Assembly (NCBI RefSeq): GCF_024585265.1
Contig: NZ_CP036533.1
Coordinates: forward strand, 3,233,001-3,297,000
Source of the DNA: Bradyrhizobium sp. WBAH42
GTDB lineage: Bacteria > Pseudomonadota > Alphaproteobacteria > Rhizobiales > Xanthobacteraceae
Direction: 5' to 3'
DNA: 64,000 nucleotides
The first letter of the stretch is position 1; every line of letters starts with the position of its first letter. This document shows positions 19,501-27,635 of this stretch, in pieces. Both the position numbers and the translations under genes were made by a program. Below the pieces are notes generated by a model that had not been told where the DNA came from, made no database searches, and was given only the letters and a program-made list of their open reading frames with translations.

Positions 19501-19639
19501 ATTGTTCAGCTCGACCCTTCTCAGTCTGATGTACGTGCCCGCTTTTTACACGGTGATGGACGATCTCCAGCGTTGGTTGGGAAAAGTCTTTCAGGCAGAC
19601 GTTGCGCGAACCGGTGAGGTCGCTCGAAGCGCGCCGTGA
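16535..19639 (+). CDS. RND efflux permease, HAE1/AcrB type
   Basis: A 1034-aa, 12-TM proton-driven exporter of the usual length. TM1 is near residue 12. Large periplasmic loops follow TM1 and TM7. The TM4 block LEIALVVGILVDDAIVEIENI carries the paired Asp residues of the proton relay, and LMLMGIAAKNSILLVEYAI is the matching block in the second half. It exports hydrophobic compounds together with the upstream adaptor, under likely control of the divergent two-component system. Substrate class cannot be read from sequence. Confidence 0.95.
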   Translation: MNGISGWAIRNPVATIILFVLLTLAGAVGCSKLRLNNMPDMDIPTVTVSVAWPGAAPTEIEAQITRFVEDGVAGLGTVNRTRSIVNEGLSMTMVEFAIGTDIDRATNDVRDAVVSIRSKLPQATLDPTVRRVEATGQAILTFIVDAPMMAPDALSWFIDNDIAKSALAVPGVSKILRSGGVDAEITVKLDPDRLLALGLTAAEVSDLVRNRNITQPGGRATLGGSEQVIRTVGSVPDVAALKEMRLAFSDGRSVKLSEIATVERSWAEPRQRSRFNDREVVGFSVYRAVGTGEFAVTRAVRKRMAEFGAGHAGVRILEVTSSTDAVIEGYDAAIEALLLGALLAVLVVWIFLRDIRATLISSAALPLSLMPTFAVMYALNQSLNNITLLEIALVVGILVDDAIVEIENIVRHIRQSGKTVYEAAIDAADEIGLAVVATTFAIIVVFAPVGLMPGIPGQFFKAFSIAVCSSVFFSLVVARLLTPLMAAFLLKTTGKEHPEPAWVRYYALVLTWTLRYRWITIVAGVIVFVASLSLIPSLPTDFMPAADRSRTILSVELAPGATLQETDAATQRVAFLLRARPEVASVYAAVGTETSTLSGPGDLSTSVGEVRRSTVTINLVPRAERTLSQQAFEASIGRQLSIIPGVRIRLGEDGSSGAKIQISLLSDDAAALADAARRLAQDMRATPGFQRARVTSSFAKPELQITPKADKAALLGVSTTAIAKTVNIATVGDIDQNLSKFSLGARQIPVRILLNDAARSDMAGLSMLQVPTFEKPVPLSSVADISFGSGPLQIERTDRTRSETVEAELSGLTVGEAEDLVARMPSIKRLPAGVFYKPAGDSERMQELFDGFKLAVGSAIVLLFVVLALLFNGFVQPVTILTALPLSVGGALGSLLMTQMSISLPVMIGLLMLMGIAAKNSILLVEYAIVARRDGGLDRTQALLDAARKRARPIVMTTIAMSAGMLPIALGMGADAERRAPMAIAVIGGLFSSTLLSLMYVPAFYTVMDDLQRWLGKVFQADVARTGEVARSAP

Positions 19640-19873
19640 CGTCGCGGCGTGCCGGCTTCGTGCATCAAGCGATCAAGCGCATCCGCGTCAAGGCGAGGAT
19701 GCCGATCTCGCCACCGCGTTGCGGCGATCCAAGCCCGGCGGACTGCTTGCAGAGCTATGGGCGTGAACGGCTTGCATCCGTTTGCGCGCTTGGAATATGA
19801 AGTGGGTGCTGCTTATAGTGCCGCACTCGACAAGGCAGCCATTTTGCGGTGCAACGCCGGGAGGGAGGAACTG

Positions 19874-20713
19874 ATGTCGACGGCCCTGCGCATCGCTCAT
19901 GGTGCTTTCGGCAGGGTCGCGCTGCTCGACATGGATCGATCGCTGGTCCGCCACGCTCATCATCATTGCCACGTCCTGCTCAAGGTCGAGGGGGCCGATA
20001 CGCAGTTCATGGTCGGCGACCAGGTCACGCCGCTGACGGACACCGCCGCCGTACTGGTCGACGGCTGGAAGCCGCATGCCTATGTGCATGACGTCAACCG
20101 TCCGCGCACCCTGATCATGGCGCTCTATATCGAGCCGGAATGGCTGAAGGAGTTCCGTCCCGGCTGGGCCGCGAGCGGCGCGCCGGGCTTCTTCGAGCGG
20201 CCCTCGGGCGAGGTGTCGCCGCGCATCCGCCAGCTCACGCTGCACCTGGCGGCCGAAATGATGGCCAATCCGGATGCGGTGCGGACCCACGAGCAGACGC
20301 TGTCGGACCTGATGATCGCGGTGATCGAGCGCTTCACGCCCTGGCGCAGCTTTCCGACCTCGATCCGCGGCATGAGCGCGGTGAGCTGCGACTGGCGCAT
20401 CCGCCGCGCGATGGATGCGATGCGCGTGCATGATTCCTATGGCGGCGTCGATCAGTTCGCGAAGGACGCAGGGCTCTCGCGCGCGCAGTTCTTCCGCCTG
20501 TTCGAGACCTCGCTCGGCGTCTCGCCAAAAATCTATCTCAACGTGGTCCGCATGGAACGCGCGCTCGACGCTGTCATGCGCGAGGACACACCGCTCGGCG
20601 AGCTCAGCGAGCGCTTTGGCTTTCCGGAGCCGGCGCATTTCACGCGCTTCTTCCGCGACCATGCCGGCGTCAGCCCGCGCGAGTTTCGCAACGTCTCGCG
20701 TCTCGCTGGTTGA
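19874..20713 (+). CDS. AraC-family transcriptional regulator
   Basis: A 279-aa regulator. The N-terminal cupin-type sensing domain has a His-rich block (RHAHHHCHVLLKVEG) and VLVDGWKPHAYVHD. The C-terminal double helix-turn-helix spans about residues 180-275 (VDQFAKDAGLSRAQFFRLFE and the signature FGFPEPAHFTRFFRDHAGVSPREFR). ATG 19874 follows GGGAGGAA; the open frame to 19649 is not supported as coding. It lies just upstream of, and in line with, the molybdenum hydroxylase operon, its probable target. The His cluster could bind a metal or an aromatic effector. Confidence 0.88.
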   Translation: MSTALRIAHGAFGRVALLDMDRSLVRHAHHHCHVLLKVEGADTQFMVGDQVTPLTDTAAVLVDGWKPHAYVHDVNRPRTLIMALYIEPEWLKEFRPGWAASGAPGFFERPSGEVSPRIRQLTLHLAAEMMANPDAVRTHEQTLSDLMIAVIERFTPWRSFPTSIRGMSAVSCDWRIRRAMDAMRVHDSYGGVDQFAKDAGLSRAQFFRLFETSLGVSPKIYLNVVRMERALDAVMREDTPLGELSERFGFPEPAHFTRFFRDHAGVSPREFRNVSRLAG

Positions 20714-20856
20714 GTCTCGCGGGCTGATATTGCGCTGCACGCGCTCGAATGAGACGATTTGGTAAGTCGTGAGAGCGGGCGGTATGGCCCGCGCAGCCCC
20801 TGTCCTGACAAGTGTCACCGCCGCGTCAAAGAACGCGTCGGGAGGTATGCCGGGAC

Positions 20857-23800
20857 ATGTTGCAGGCGGTCAGATCCGCAGATCCGGAACGAGGCGATGA
20901 GCCGTGGGTCGGGCGCTCGATCGAGCGCGTCGAGGACGCCGCGTTGCTCTCCGGCCGTGGTCGCTTCATCGACGATCTCGGTGTTGCGCCCGGCACGCTG
21001 CACGCGACCATCCTGCGCTCGCCGCATGCGCATGCCGATATTCTCTCGATCGATGCTGAAGCTGCAAAACGCCTGCCGGGCGTTGCGGCGGTTCTGACCG
21101 GCAGCGATGTCAAGGCGGTCACGACAAGCCTCGTCGTCGGCGTGAAGGCGCCGGTCGAATGCTGGCCGATCGCCATGGACCGCGTGCGTTATGTCGGCGA
21201 GCCGGTTGCCGTGGTCGTCGCGACGGATCGCGCGCATGCCGAGGATGCGGCCGAGATCATCAACGTCGAATATCGACCGCGCGGCGCCGTCGTCGATCCG
21301 CTGGGTGCGCTGGCGCCTGATGCTCCCGTGCTGCATGACGGCTTTCCCGGCAATCTCGCCAGCGATCGTTCCTTCCGCTATGGCGATCCGGAAAGTGCCT
21401 TTGCGGAGGCTCTGCATCGCTTCTCGATCGACATCCGCTATCCCCGTAATTCCTGCACGCCGGTCGAGACCTATGGCGTCGTCGCCTCGCATGATGCCGG
21501 CGAGGACGCCTATGAGGTGCTCGCCAATTTCCAGGGTCCGTTCAGCATTCACACCGTGATCGCGCGGGCGCTGAAAGTGCCGGGCAACCGCCTGCGGTTG
21601 CGCACGCCGCCGGATTCCGGCGGCAGCTTCGGCGTCAAGCAAGGCGTGTTTCCCTACATCGTGCTGATCGCCGCCGCCGCGCGCATCACGGGGCGGCCGG
21701 TGAAGTGGATCGAGGACCGGCTCGAGCATCTCACCGCATCGGTGTCGGCGACCAACCGCGCGACGACGCTGTCGGCGGCGGTCGCGGCGGATGGAAAGAT
21801 CCTCGCGCTGGATTGGGACCAGGTCGAGGATTGCGGCGCGCATTTGCGCGCGCCCGAGCCGGCGACGCTCTATCGCATGCACGGCAATCTGACCGGTGCC
21901 TACGACATTCGTCACGTCAAGGTCCGCAACCGCGTCGTCGTCACCAACAAGACGCCGACCGGCCTCAACCGCGGCTTTGGCGGCCCGCAGGTCTATTTCG
22001 CGCTGGAGCGATTGGTTCAGACGATTGCGATTAGCCTCGGCCTCGATCCGCTCGATGTGATCAAGCGCAATCTGATCGGCGCTGGCGCATTTCCCTATCC
22101 TACGGCAACTGGCGCGTTACTCGACTCCGGCAATTATCAGGAAGCTGTCGCGCGCGCGGTCGAGCAGGGCCGGCTCGCGGAGCTGAAAGCGCGGCGCGAC
22201 GCGGCGCGGGCGCAAGGGCGTCTCTACGGCATCGGCTTCACAGCGGTGGTCGAGCCCAGCGTCTCCAACATGGGTTACATCACGACCGTGCTGACGGCGG
22301 CCGAGCGCCGCAAGGCAGGTCCCAAGAACGGCGCGCAGGCGACGGCTACCGTTGGCCTTGATCCCGTTGGCAGCGTCACCGTCCATGTCGCCTCCGTGCC
22401 GCAGGGGCAGGGCCATCGCACCGTGCTGTCGCAGGTCGTCGCCGACGTCTTTGGCCTCCAGCCCGGGGACATCCGCGTCAACACCGAGATCGACACGGCC
22501 AAGGATGCCTGGTCGATCGCGTCCGGCAACTACGCCAGCCGCTTCGCCGCGGCCGTGGCGGGCACAGCAAAACTTGCGGCCGAGCGCGTCGCTGGCCGGC
22601 TCGCGCGCATTGCTGCGAGCCAGCTCAACGTCGAGGCCGCGGACATCGTCTTCGCAAAGGGTTTTGTGGCCTCAAAGCATAATCCCGAGAACCGGATCGC
22701 GTTCTCGCGCGTCGCTGCGCTCAGCCATTGGTCACCGGGCTCGCTCCCTGATGATGCCGGTCAGACCATCCGCGAGACCGTGTTCTGGACGCCGCCGGAG
22801 CTGACGCCGCCCGACGATGAGGATCGCATCAACTCCTCGCTCTGCCACGGCTTCATCTTCGACTTCTGCGGCGTCGAGATCGATTCCGTCACGCTGGAGA
22901 CGCGGATCGACCGCTACGTCACCATGCACGACTGCGGCACCATTTTGCATCCCGGCATGGTCAACGGCCAGATCCGCGGCGGCTTCACCCAGGCGCTCGG
23001 CGCCGCTCTCCTCGAGGAATATGCCTACGCCGAGGACGGCAGCTTCCTGACGGGAACGTTCGCCGACTATCTGCTGCCGACCACAACCGAGGTGCCGGAG
23101 CCCGAGATCTTCCACATGGAGACGCCGTCGCCGTTCACGCCGCTCGGCGCCAAGGGCGTCGGTGAAGGCAATTGCATGTCGACGCCGGTGTGCCTCGCCA
23201 ATGCGGTCGCGGATGCACTTGGCATTGCCGACATCACCTTGCCGCTGGTGCCGGCGCGGCTCGCCGAACTGGTGCGCGGCGTCGAGCCGCCGCCTCCGGC
23301 AGGCGGCGCCACCTCGGCCCCCGTTCGTGACGGCGACAGGCGGTTGCGCGGCGAAGGACAGGCCACGGTGAAGGGCGCGCCGGAGCAGGTCTGGGCGATG
23401 CTGCTCGATCCCGCCACGCTGCAATCGGTCATTCCCGGCTGCCAGCGCGTCGACAAGGTCACCGACACGCATTTCCGCGCGGACGTCACGCTCGGCATCG
23501 GCCCCGTCACCGGCCGCTATCGCGCCGATGTGGATCTGTTCGATCTCGACCCGCCACGTGCGGTCACCTTGCGCGGCGGCGCCACCGGCGCGCTCGGTTT
23601 CGGCAGCGCGGAGGGGCGCATCACGCTTGCGCCCGACGGCACTGGCGGAACAAGCCTGACCTACAGCTATGACGCCGCTATCGGCGGCAAGGTCGCCAGC
23701 ATCGGCGGCCGTCTGCTTGATGGCGCGACACGCGTGATCATCGGCCAGTTTTTCACCGCGCTGGCCCGCAAGGCCGGCGGCGGTGGTGCTTCGGGTGGAG

Positions 23801-23859
23801 GCTTCTCGCTGTTCGCGCTGCTGGCAAAGGTCGCCGGCTTGTTCGGGGGGCGCCGATGA
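20857..23859 (+). CDS. Molybdenum hydroxylase large subunit fused to a CoxG domain
   Basis: A 1000-aa xanthine dehydrogenase-family large subunit that binds the molybdopterin cofactor (about residues 1-810), with LNRGFGGPQ at the Mo site and the catalytic-Glu block GAKGVGEGN. The AYxCSFR motif of true CO dehydrogenase is missing, so CO is not the substrate. The last ~170 residues (from GEGQATVKGAPEQVW) form a CoxG/SRPBCC domain ending in a Gly-rich linker and hydrophobic tail that may anchor the enzyme to the membrane. CoxG is usually a separate gene. ATG 20857 follows GGAGGT. The next gene overlaps by 4 bp. The neighbouring CoA ligase suggests an aromatic or N-heterocyclic substrate. Confidence 0.92.
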   Translation: MLQAVRSADPERGDEPWVGRSIERVEDAALLSGRGRFIDDLGVAPGTLHATILRSPHAHADILSIDAEAAKRLPGVAAVLTGSDVKAVTTSLVVGVKAPVECWPIAMDRVRYVGEPVAVVVATDRAHAEDAAEIINVEYRPRGAVVDPLGALAPDAPVLHDGFPGNLASDRSFRYGDPESAFAEALHRFSIDIRYPRNSCTPVETYGVVASHDAGEDAYEVLANFQGPFSIHTVIARALKVPGNRLRLRTPPDSGGSFGVKQGVFPYIVLIAAAARITGRPVKWIEDRLEHLTASVSATNRATTLSAAVAADGKILALDWDQVEDCGAHLRAPEPATLYRMHGNLTGAYDIRHVKVRNRVVVTNKTPTGLNRGFGGPQVYFALERLVQTIAISLGLDPLDVIKRNLIGAGAFPYPTATGALLDSGNYQEAVARAVEQGRLAELKARRDAARAQGRLYGIGFTAVVEPSVSNMGYITTVLTAAERRKAGPKNGAQATATVGLDPVGSVTVHVASVPQGQGHRTVLSQVVADVFGLQPGDIRVNTEIDTAKDAWSIASGNYASRFAAAVAGTAKLAAERVAGRLARIAASQLNVEAADIVFAKGFVASKHNPENRIAFSRVAALSHWSPGSLPDDAGQTIRETVFWTPPELTPPDDEDRINSSLCHGFIFDFCGVEIDSVTLETRIDRYVTMHDCGTILHPGMVNGQIRGGFTQALGAALLEEYAYAEDGSFLTGTFADYLLPTTTEVPEPEIFHMETPSPFTPLGAKGVGEGNCMSTPVCLANAVADALGIADITLPLVPARLAELVRGVEPPPPAGGATSAPVRDGDRRLRGEGQATVKGAPEQVWAMLLDPATLQSVIPGCQRVDKVTDTHFRADVTLGIGPVTGRYRADVDLFDLDPPRAVTLRGGATGALGFGSAEGRITLAPDGTGGTSLTYSYDAAIGGKVASIGGRLLDGATRVIIGQFFTALARKAGGGGASGGGFSLFALLAKVAGLFGGRR

Positions 23860-24671
23860 AGCCGCCCGCATTCGACTATCTCCGCGCCGAGAGCATCGGT
23901 GACGTCCTCGAAGGCCTCGCGCAGCAGGGCGGCGATGCCCGCGTCCTTGCCGGCGGCCAGTCGCTGATGGCGATGCTCAACATGCGCCTCGCCAAGCCGA
24001 AGCTGCTGATCGACATCATGCGGATCAGGGAGCTGCGCCAGATCGAGCGGAAGGGCGGTAGCATCGTCATCGGCGCCGGCGTGCGGCAGGCCGATCTCCT
24101 GGCCTGGCCGGGTCTCGCCGAGGCACTGCCGCTCGTGGCGCTGGCGCTGCCCTGGGTCGGGCATATGCAGACCCGCAGCCGCGGCACCATCTGCGGTTCG
24201 CTCGCGCATGCCGATCCCAGTGCCGAGATGCCGCTCGCGCTGGTCGCACTTGATGGCGAGGTGCTGTTGCGCAACGCTAAACGACGCCGTCGCGTCGCGG
24301 CCAAAGATTTCTTTGCCGGCATGATGCTGACTGCGCGCGCCGATGACGAGCTGATCGAGGGCATCTCGCTGCCGGCGGTGAAGGGATTGCGCGTCGCCTT
24401 CCGCGAGGTCGCGCGCCGGCACGGCGACTTCGCCATTGTTGCCTGCGCTGCGATGAAGACGCCGACGGGCGTGCGCCTCGCCGTTGGCGGCGTCGCGGAT
24501 GTTCCGACCGCGCGCGACTGGCCGCGGCTGGAGGGAGGCGCGCTCGACGATGCCCTCAACGCCTTTGCCTGGGAGCTTGGCGCACGCGACGACGTCCACG
24601 CCACGGCGCGCTATCGCCGTGACCTCGTGCGCATGATCGGCCGCGACCTGATCGGCGAGGTGCTGCAATGA
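23856..24671 (+). CDS. Molybdenum hydroxylase FAD subunit (CoxM-like)
   Basis: A 271-aa medium subunit that carries FAD and passes electrons from the Fe-S subunit. The FAD motifs are AGGQSLMAMLNMRLAKP (about residue 32) and TRSRGTICGSLAHADPSAE (about residue 105), followed by a C-terminal CO_deh_flav_C domain. It starts inside the stop of the large subunit (ATGA) and overlaps the small subunit the same way, in the order large-medium-small. Confidence 0.94.
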   Translation: MKPPAFDYLRAESIGDVLEGLAQQGGDARVLAGGQSLMAMLNMRLAKPKLLIDIMRIRELRQIERKGGSIVIGAGVRQADLLAWPGLAEALPLVALALPWVGHMQTRSRGTICGSLAHADPSAEMPLALVALDGEVLLRNAKRRRRVAAKDFFAGMMLTARADDELIEGISLPAVKGLRVAFREVARRHGDFAIVACAAMKTPTGVRLAVGGVADVPTARDWPRLEGGALDDALNAFAWELGARDDVHATARYRRDLVRMIGRDLIGEVLQ

Positions 24672-25186
24672 CGCGCCTCGAGGCAGATCGCCGCCATCCC
24701 GTCCGCTTCACGCTCAACGGCAAGCCGGTCGAGGGCGAGGCCGAGCCGCGCATGCTGCTGTCCGATTTCCTGCGTCACCAGCTGGGCGCGACCGGTACCC
24801 ATGTCGGCTGCGAGCACGGCGTCTGCGGTGCCTGCACTGTCGTCGTCGACGGCATGCTGACACGGTCCTGTCTGACGCTCGCCGCGCAGATCGATGGCTG
24901 CGAGCTCAAGACCGTCGAAGGCCTCGCACCGTCGGCCGACAGGCTCGGCGTGCTGCAGCAGGCGTTCCGTCGCAACCACGCGCTCCAGTGCGGCTTCTGC
25001 ACCGCCGGCATTCTGATGTCGCTCGATCATTATCTCGCGAAGAACCCGGCGCCGACCGAGGCGGAGATCCGCGATCTCCTTAGCGGCCATATCTGCCGCT
25101 GCACCGGCTACACGCCGATCATCCAGGCGGCGCTGGATGCCGCCGCCGAGCTTGCTTCATCCAACAAAGAGACGTCCGATGCTTGA
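24668..25186 (+). CDS. Molybdenum hydroxylase 2Fe-2S subunit (CoxS-like)
   Basis: A 172-aa small subunit with both [2Fe-2S] clusters: a plant-type N-terminal cluster (CEHGVCGACTV, then RSC) and the C-terminal four-helix cluster (CGFCTAGILMS and CRCTGY). It moves electrons from the Mo site to FAD. Coupled by a 4-bp overlap upstream, and by 8 bp to the ligase downstream. Confidence 0.95.
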   Translation: MTRLEADRRHPVRFTLNGKPVEGEAEPRMLLSDFLRHQLGATGTHVGCEHGVCGACTVVVDGMLTRSCLTLAAQIDGCELKTVEGLAPSADRLGVLQQAFRRNHALQCGFCTAGILMSLDHYLAKNPAPTEAEIRDLLSGHICRCTGYTPIIQAALDAAAELASSNKETSDA

Positions 25187-26723
25187 TCTCGCCAGCAGCT
25201 TCATTGCCAGCGCCGCGCGCGATCCTCACGCCATTGCCCTGGTCGACGGCGAACTCCGCCTGACCTACCGGCAATGGTACGACAGAATTTCTGCCCTCGT
25301 CGCCTCGTTCGACCGCCTTCGCCTCAAGCCCGCCGATCACGTCGTCACGTTGCTGCAGAACCGCTGGGAAGCGGCGACGCTGCACTGGGCCTGCCAGTTC
25401 GCAGGCCTCGTGATCACGCCGATCAACTGGCGCGCCAAGGCCGACGAGCTCGACTATTGCATCGAGAATGCCGAGGCCTGCGCGGTCTTCCATCAGGACA
25501 TCTCCGCCGAGGCCGTGCAGGGCTCGGCGCTGGCAGGCAAGCTGCTGCGCGTGTCCGTCGATCCCGGCCCGGGCGATGCAACCAGCTTCGCCGATCTGAT
25601 CAGGGACCGCGTCCCCGATGCCGAGCCGCGCGTCGGAGCCGATGCCTGGTCGATCATGCTCTATACCTCGGGCACGACGTCGCGTCCCAAGGGCGTGCCG
25701 CGGCGGCATCGCGCCGAACGCGCCGCCGCGATCGCCCATGTCGCGCAAAATCTCTACGGCCGAGGTGAGCGCACGCTCGGGGTGATGCCGCTCTATCACA
25801 CCATGGGCGTCCGCTCGCTGCTGGCGATGTCGTTGATCGGCGGCACGTTCATCTGCCTGCCGCGCTATGACAGTCGCCAGGCGCTGGCGCTGATCGAGAA
25901 GGAAGCGATCACCAATCTTTATCTGGTGCCGACGCTTTATCACGATCTCGTCCATCACGAGGCCTTTGCCGGGACCAACGTCTCCAGCGTGCGCAAGCTC
26001 GGCTTCGCCGGCGCGTCGATGACCGATGGCCTGCTGAAGAAGCTGAACGAGGCGTTCAAGCCAAGCCTGTTCGTCAATCACTACGGCAGCTCCGAGATCT
26101 ACACCTTTACGATCGACCAGAACGCGGCCGCAAAGCCCGGCTCGGCCGGCAAGGCGGGGCTCAACCAGCACGTCAAGGTCGTGCGCATCGGCGCGAAGTC
26201 GGTGGCGGAGCTTGCCGCCGTCGGCGAGGAGGGCGAGATCATCGCCACGCTCAAAGGCGACGAGGCCTTCGAAGGCTATTGGCGCCGTCCCGAAGCGGAC
26301 GCCAAGTCGTTGCGCGAAGGCTGGTATTTCACCGGCGATACCGGCTTCGTCGATGCCGACGGCGATCTGTTCGTCACCGGCCGGGTCGACGACATGATCA
26401 TCACCGGCGGCGAAAACGTCTCGCCGGTCGAGATCGAGAGTTGCCTGTCGCTGCATCCAGCCGTGGACGAGGTCGCGGTCGTCGGCGTCGCGGACGAGAA
26501 ATGGGGCAAGGTCGTCGCCGCCTTCGTCAAGCGCAACCGCGCGGTGTCTGAAGTCGAGCTGGAGCAGTTCTGCCGCACTTCGGGCCTTGCCAATTTCAAG
26601 CGGCCGCGCCGCTACGTCTTCGTCGACGCGATCCCGAAATCGCCGGTCGGAAAGCTGCTGCGGCGACTGCTCGTCGCCGGAGAATACGAGGCCGAGCGCC
26701 TGCCGCCGTCGGACGCGGCCTGA
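25179..26723 (+). CDS. Acyl-CoA synthetase (class I adenylate-forming)
   Basis: A 514-aa ligase that activates a carboxylic acid to its CoA thioester through an acyl-AMP. Motifs in order: P-loop YTSGTTSRPKGVPRRH, GSSE, WYFTGDTGFVDADGDLFV, GRVDDMIITGGENVSPVEIE and the C-terminal Lys of PKSPVGKLLRR. ATG 25179 overlaps the CoxS stop by 8 bp, so it shares an operon with the molybdenum hydroxylase and probably activates its substrate or product. The acid is unknown, most likely an aromatic. Confidence 0.9.
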   Translation: MLDLASSFIASAARDPHAIALVDGELRLTYRQWYDRISALVASFDRLRLKPADHVVTLLQNRWEAATLHWACQFAGLVITPINWRAKADELDYCIENAEACAVFHQDISAEAVQGSALAGKLLRVSVDPGPGDATSFADLIRDRVPDAEPRVGADAWSIMLYTSGTTSRPKGVPRRHRAERAAAIAHVAQNLYGRGERTLGVMPLYHTMGVRSLLAMSLIGGTFICLPRYDSRQALALIEKEAITNLYLVPTLYHDLVHHEAFAGTNVSSVRKLGFAGASMTDGLLKKLNEAFKPSLFVNHYGSSEIYTFTIDQNAAAKPGSAGKAGLNQHVKVVRIGAKSVAELAAVGEEGEIIATLKGDEAFEGYWRRPEADAKSLREGWYFTGDTGFVDADGDLFVTGRVDDMIITGGENVSPVEIESCLSLHPAVDEVAVVGVADEKWGKVVAAFVKRNRAVSEVELEQFCRTSGLANFKRPRRYVFVDAIPKSPVGKLLRRLLVAGEYEAERLPPSDAA

Positions 26724-26753
26724 TCATCATCCATTCAACAGAAGGAAGCACAG

Positions 26754-27560
26754 ATGCCGTCACCCTACACATTCGCCGATCCCCGGCTCGCAAAGCTCGA
26801 CGGGTTCAAGGTCGAGATCGACGAGGCGCATGAGCGCGCCGACATCATCCTGGGACGTCCACCCTACAACGTCGTGGCGATGCCGCAGCGCGACCAGCTG
26901 CGCCTGACCTTCGAGACGCTTGACGAGGATCCGCGCGTGCGCGTCATCGTCGTGCGCGGCGAGGGCGAGCACTTCTCCAGCGGCGGCAACATCGGCGGCT
27001 TCATGGCGGCGAGCCCGGAGCACGTCTCCAAGCTCGCCTGGAACATCGCGGCGCCGGCGCGTTGCGCAAAACCCGTGGTCGTGGCCAATCGCGGCTATTG
27101 CTTCGGCGTCGGTTTCGAGCTGTCGCTCGCCTGCGACTTCCGCATCGCATCCGAGACCACGCAATACGCGCTGCCGGAGCAGAAGCTCGGCCAGATCCCG
27201 GGCTCGGGCGGTTCGGCCCGCCTGCAGAAGATGGTCGGCATCACCCGCACCAAGGACATCGTGATGCGCTCCAAGCGTATCTCGGCCAAGCAGGCCTATG
27301 AGTGGGGCATCGCCACCGAATGCGTGCCGGATGCCGAGCTCGAGAAGGCGACCGACAGACTGGTGGACGAGCTCCGCACCTTCTCGCCGCTGGCGCAGCG
27401 CACGGCCAAGAAGCTGCTCAACGACACCGAGGATTCGACGCTGGCGATCGCCATCGAGCTCGAAGGCCATTGCTACAGCCGCCTGCGCCAGTCGGAGGAC
27501 TTCAAGGAGGGCGTCGAGGCCTTCAACGCCAAGCGTCCGCCGAAATTCGTCGGCCGCTGA
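26754..27560 (+). CDS. Enoyl-CoA hydratase/isomerase family protein
   Basis: A 268-aa crotonase-fold enzyme. Oxyanion-hole blocks are FSSGGNIGGF (about residue 80) and NRGYCFGVGFELSLACDFRIA (about 112-132). The segment LPEQKLGQIPGSGGSARL holds the position of the second hydratase Glu, with Gln and Gly-rich sequence that departs from the standard hydratase, so isomerase or hydrolase chemistry is possible. It lies 30 bp after the CoA ligase in the same operon and likely acts on a CoA thioester formed there. Confidence 0.88.
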   Translation: MPSPYTFADPRLAKLDGFKVEIDEAHERADIILGRPPYNVVAMPQRDQLRLTFETLDEDPRVRVIVVRGEGEHFSSGGNIGGFMAASPEHVSKLAWNIAAPARCAKPVVVANRGYCFGVGFELSLACDFRIASETTQYALPEQKLGQIPGSGGSARLQKMVGITRTKDIVMRSKRISAKQAYEWGIATECVPDAELEKATDRLVDELRTFSPLAQRTAKKLLNDTEDSTLAIAIELEGHCYSRLRQSEDFKEGVEAFNAKRPPKFVGR

Positions 27561-27635
27561 TACGCGATGCAACGAACTGCCGTGGTTCGCAATGGTGCGG
27601 ACCGCGGCATTACTCAAGCGGGGAGGTAGGACAAA

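Noticed and set aside
20857..25186. Carbon monoxide dehydrogenase (coxLMS) identity
   Set aside because: The large subunit lacks the AYxCSFR active-site motif, so only the wider molybdenum hydroxylase family is claimed.
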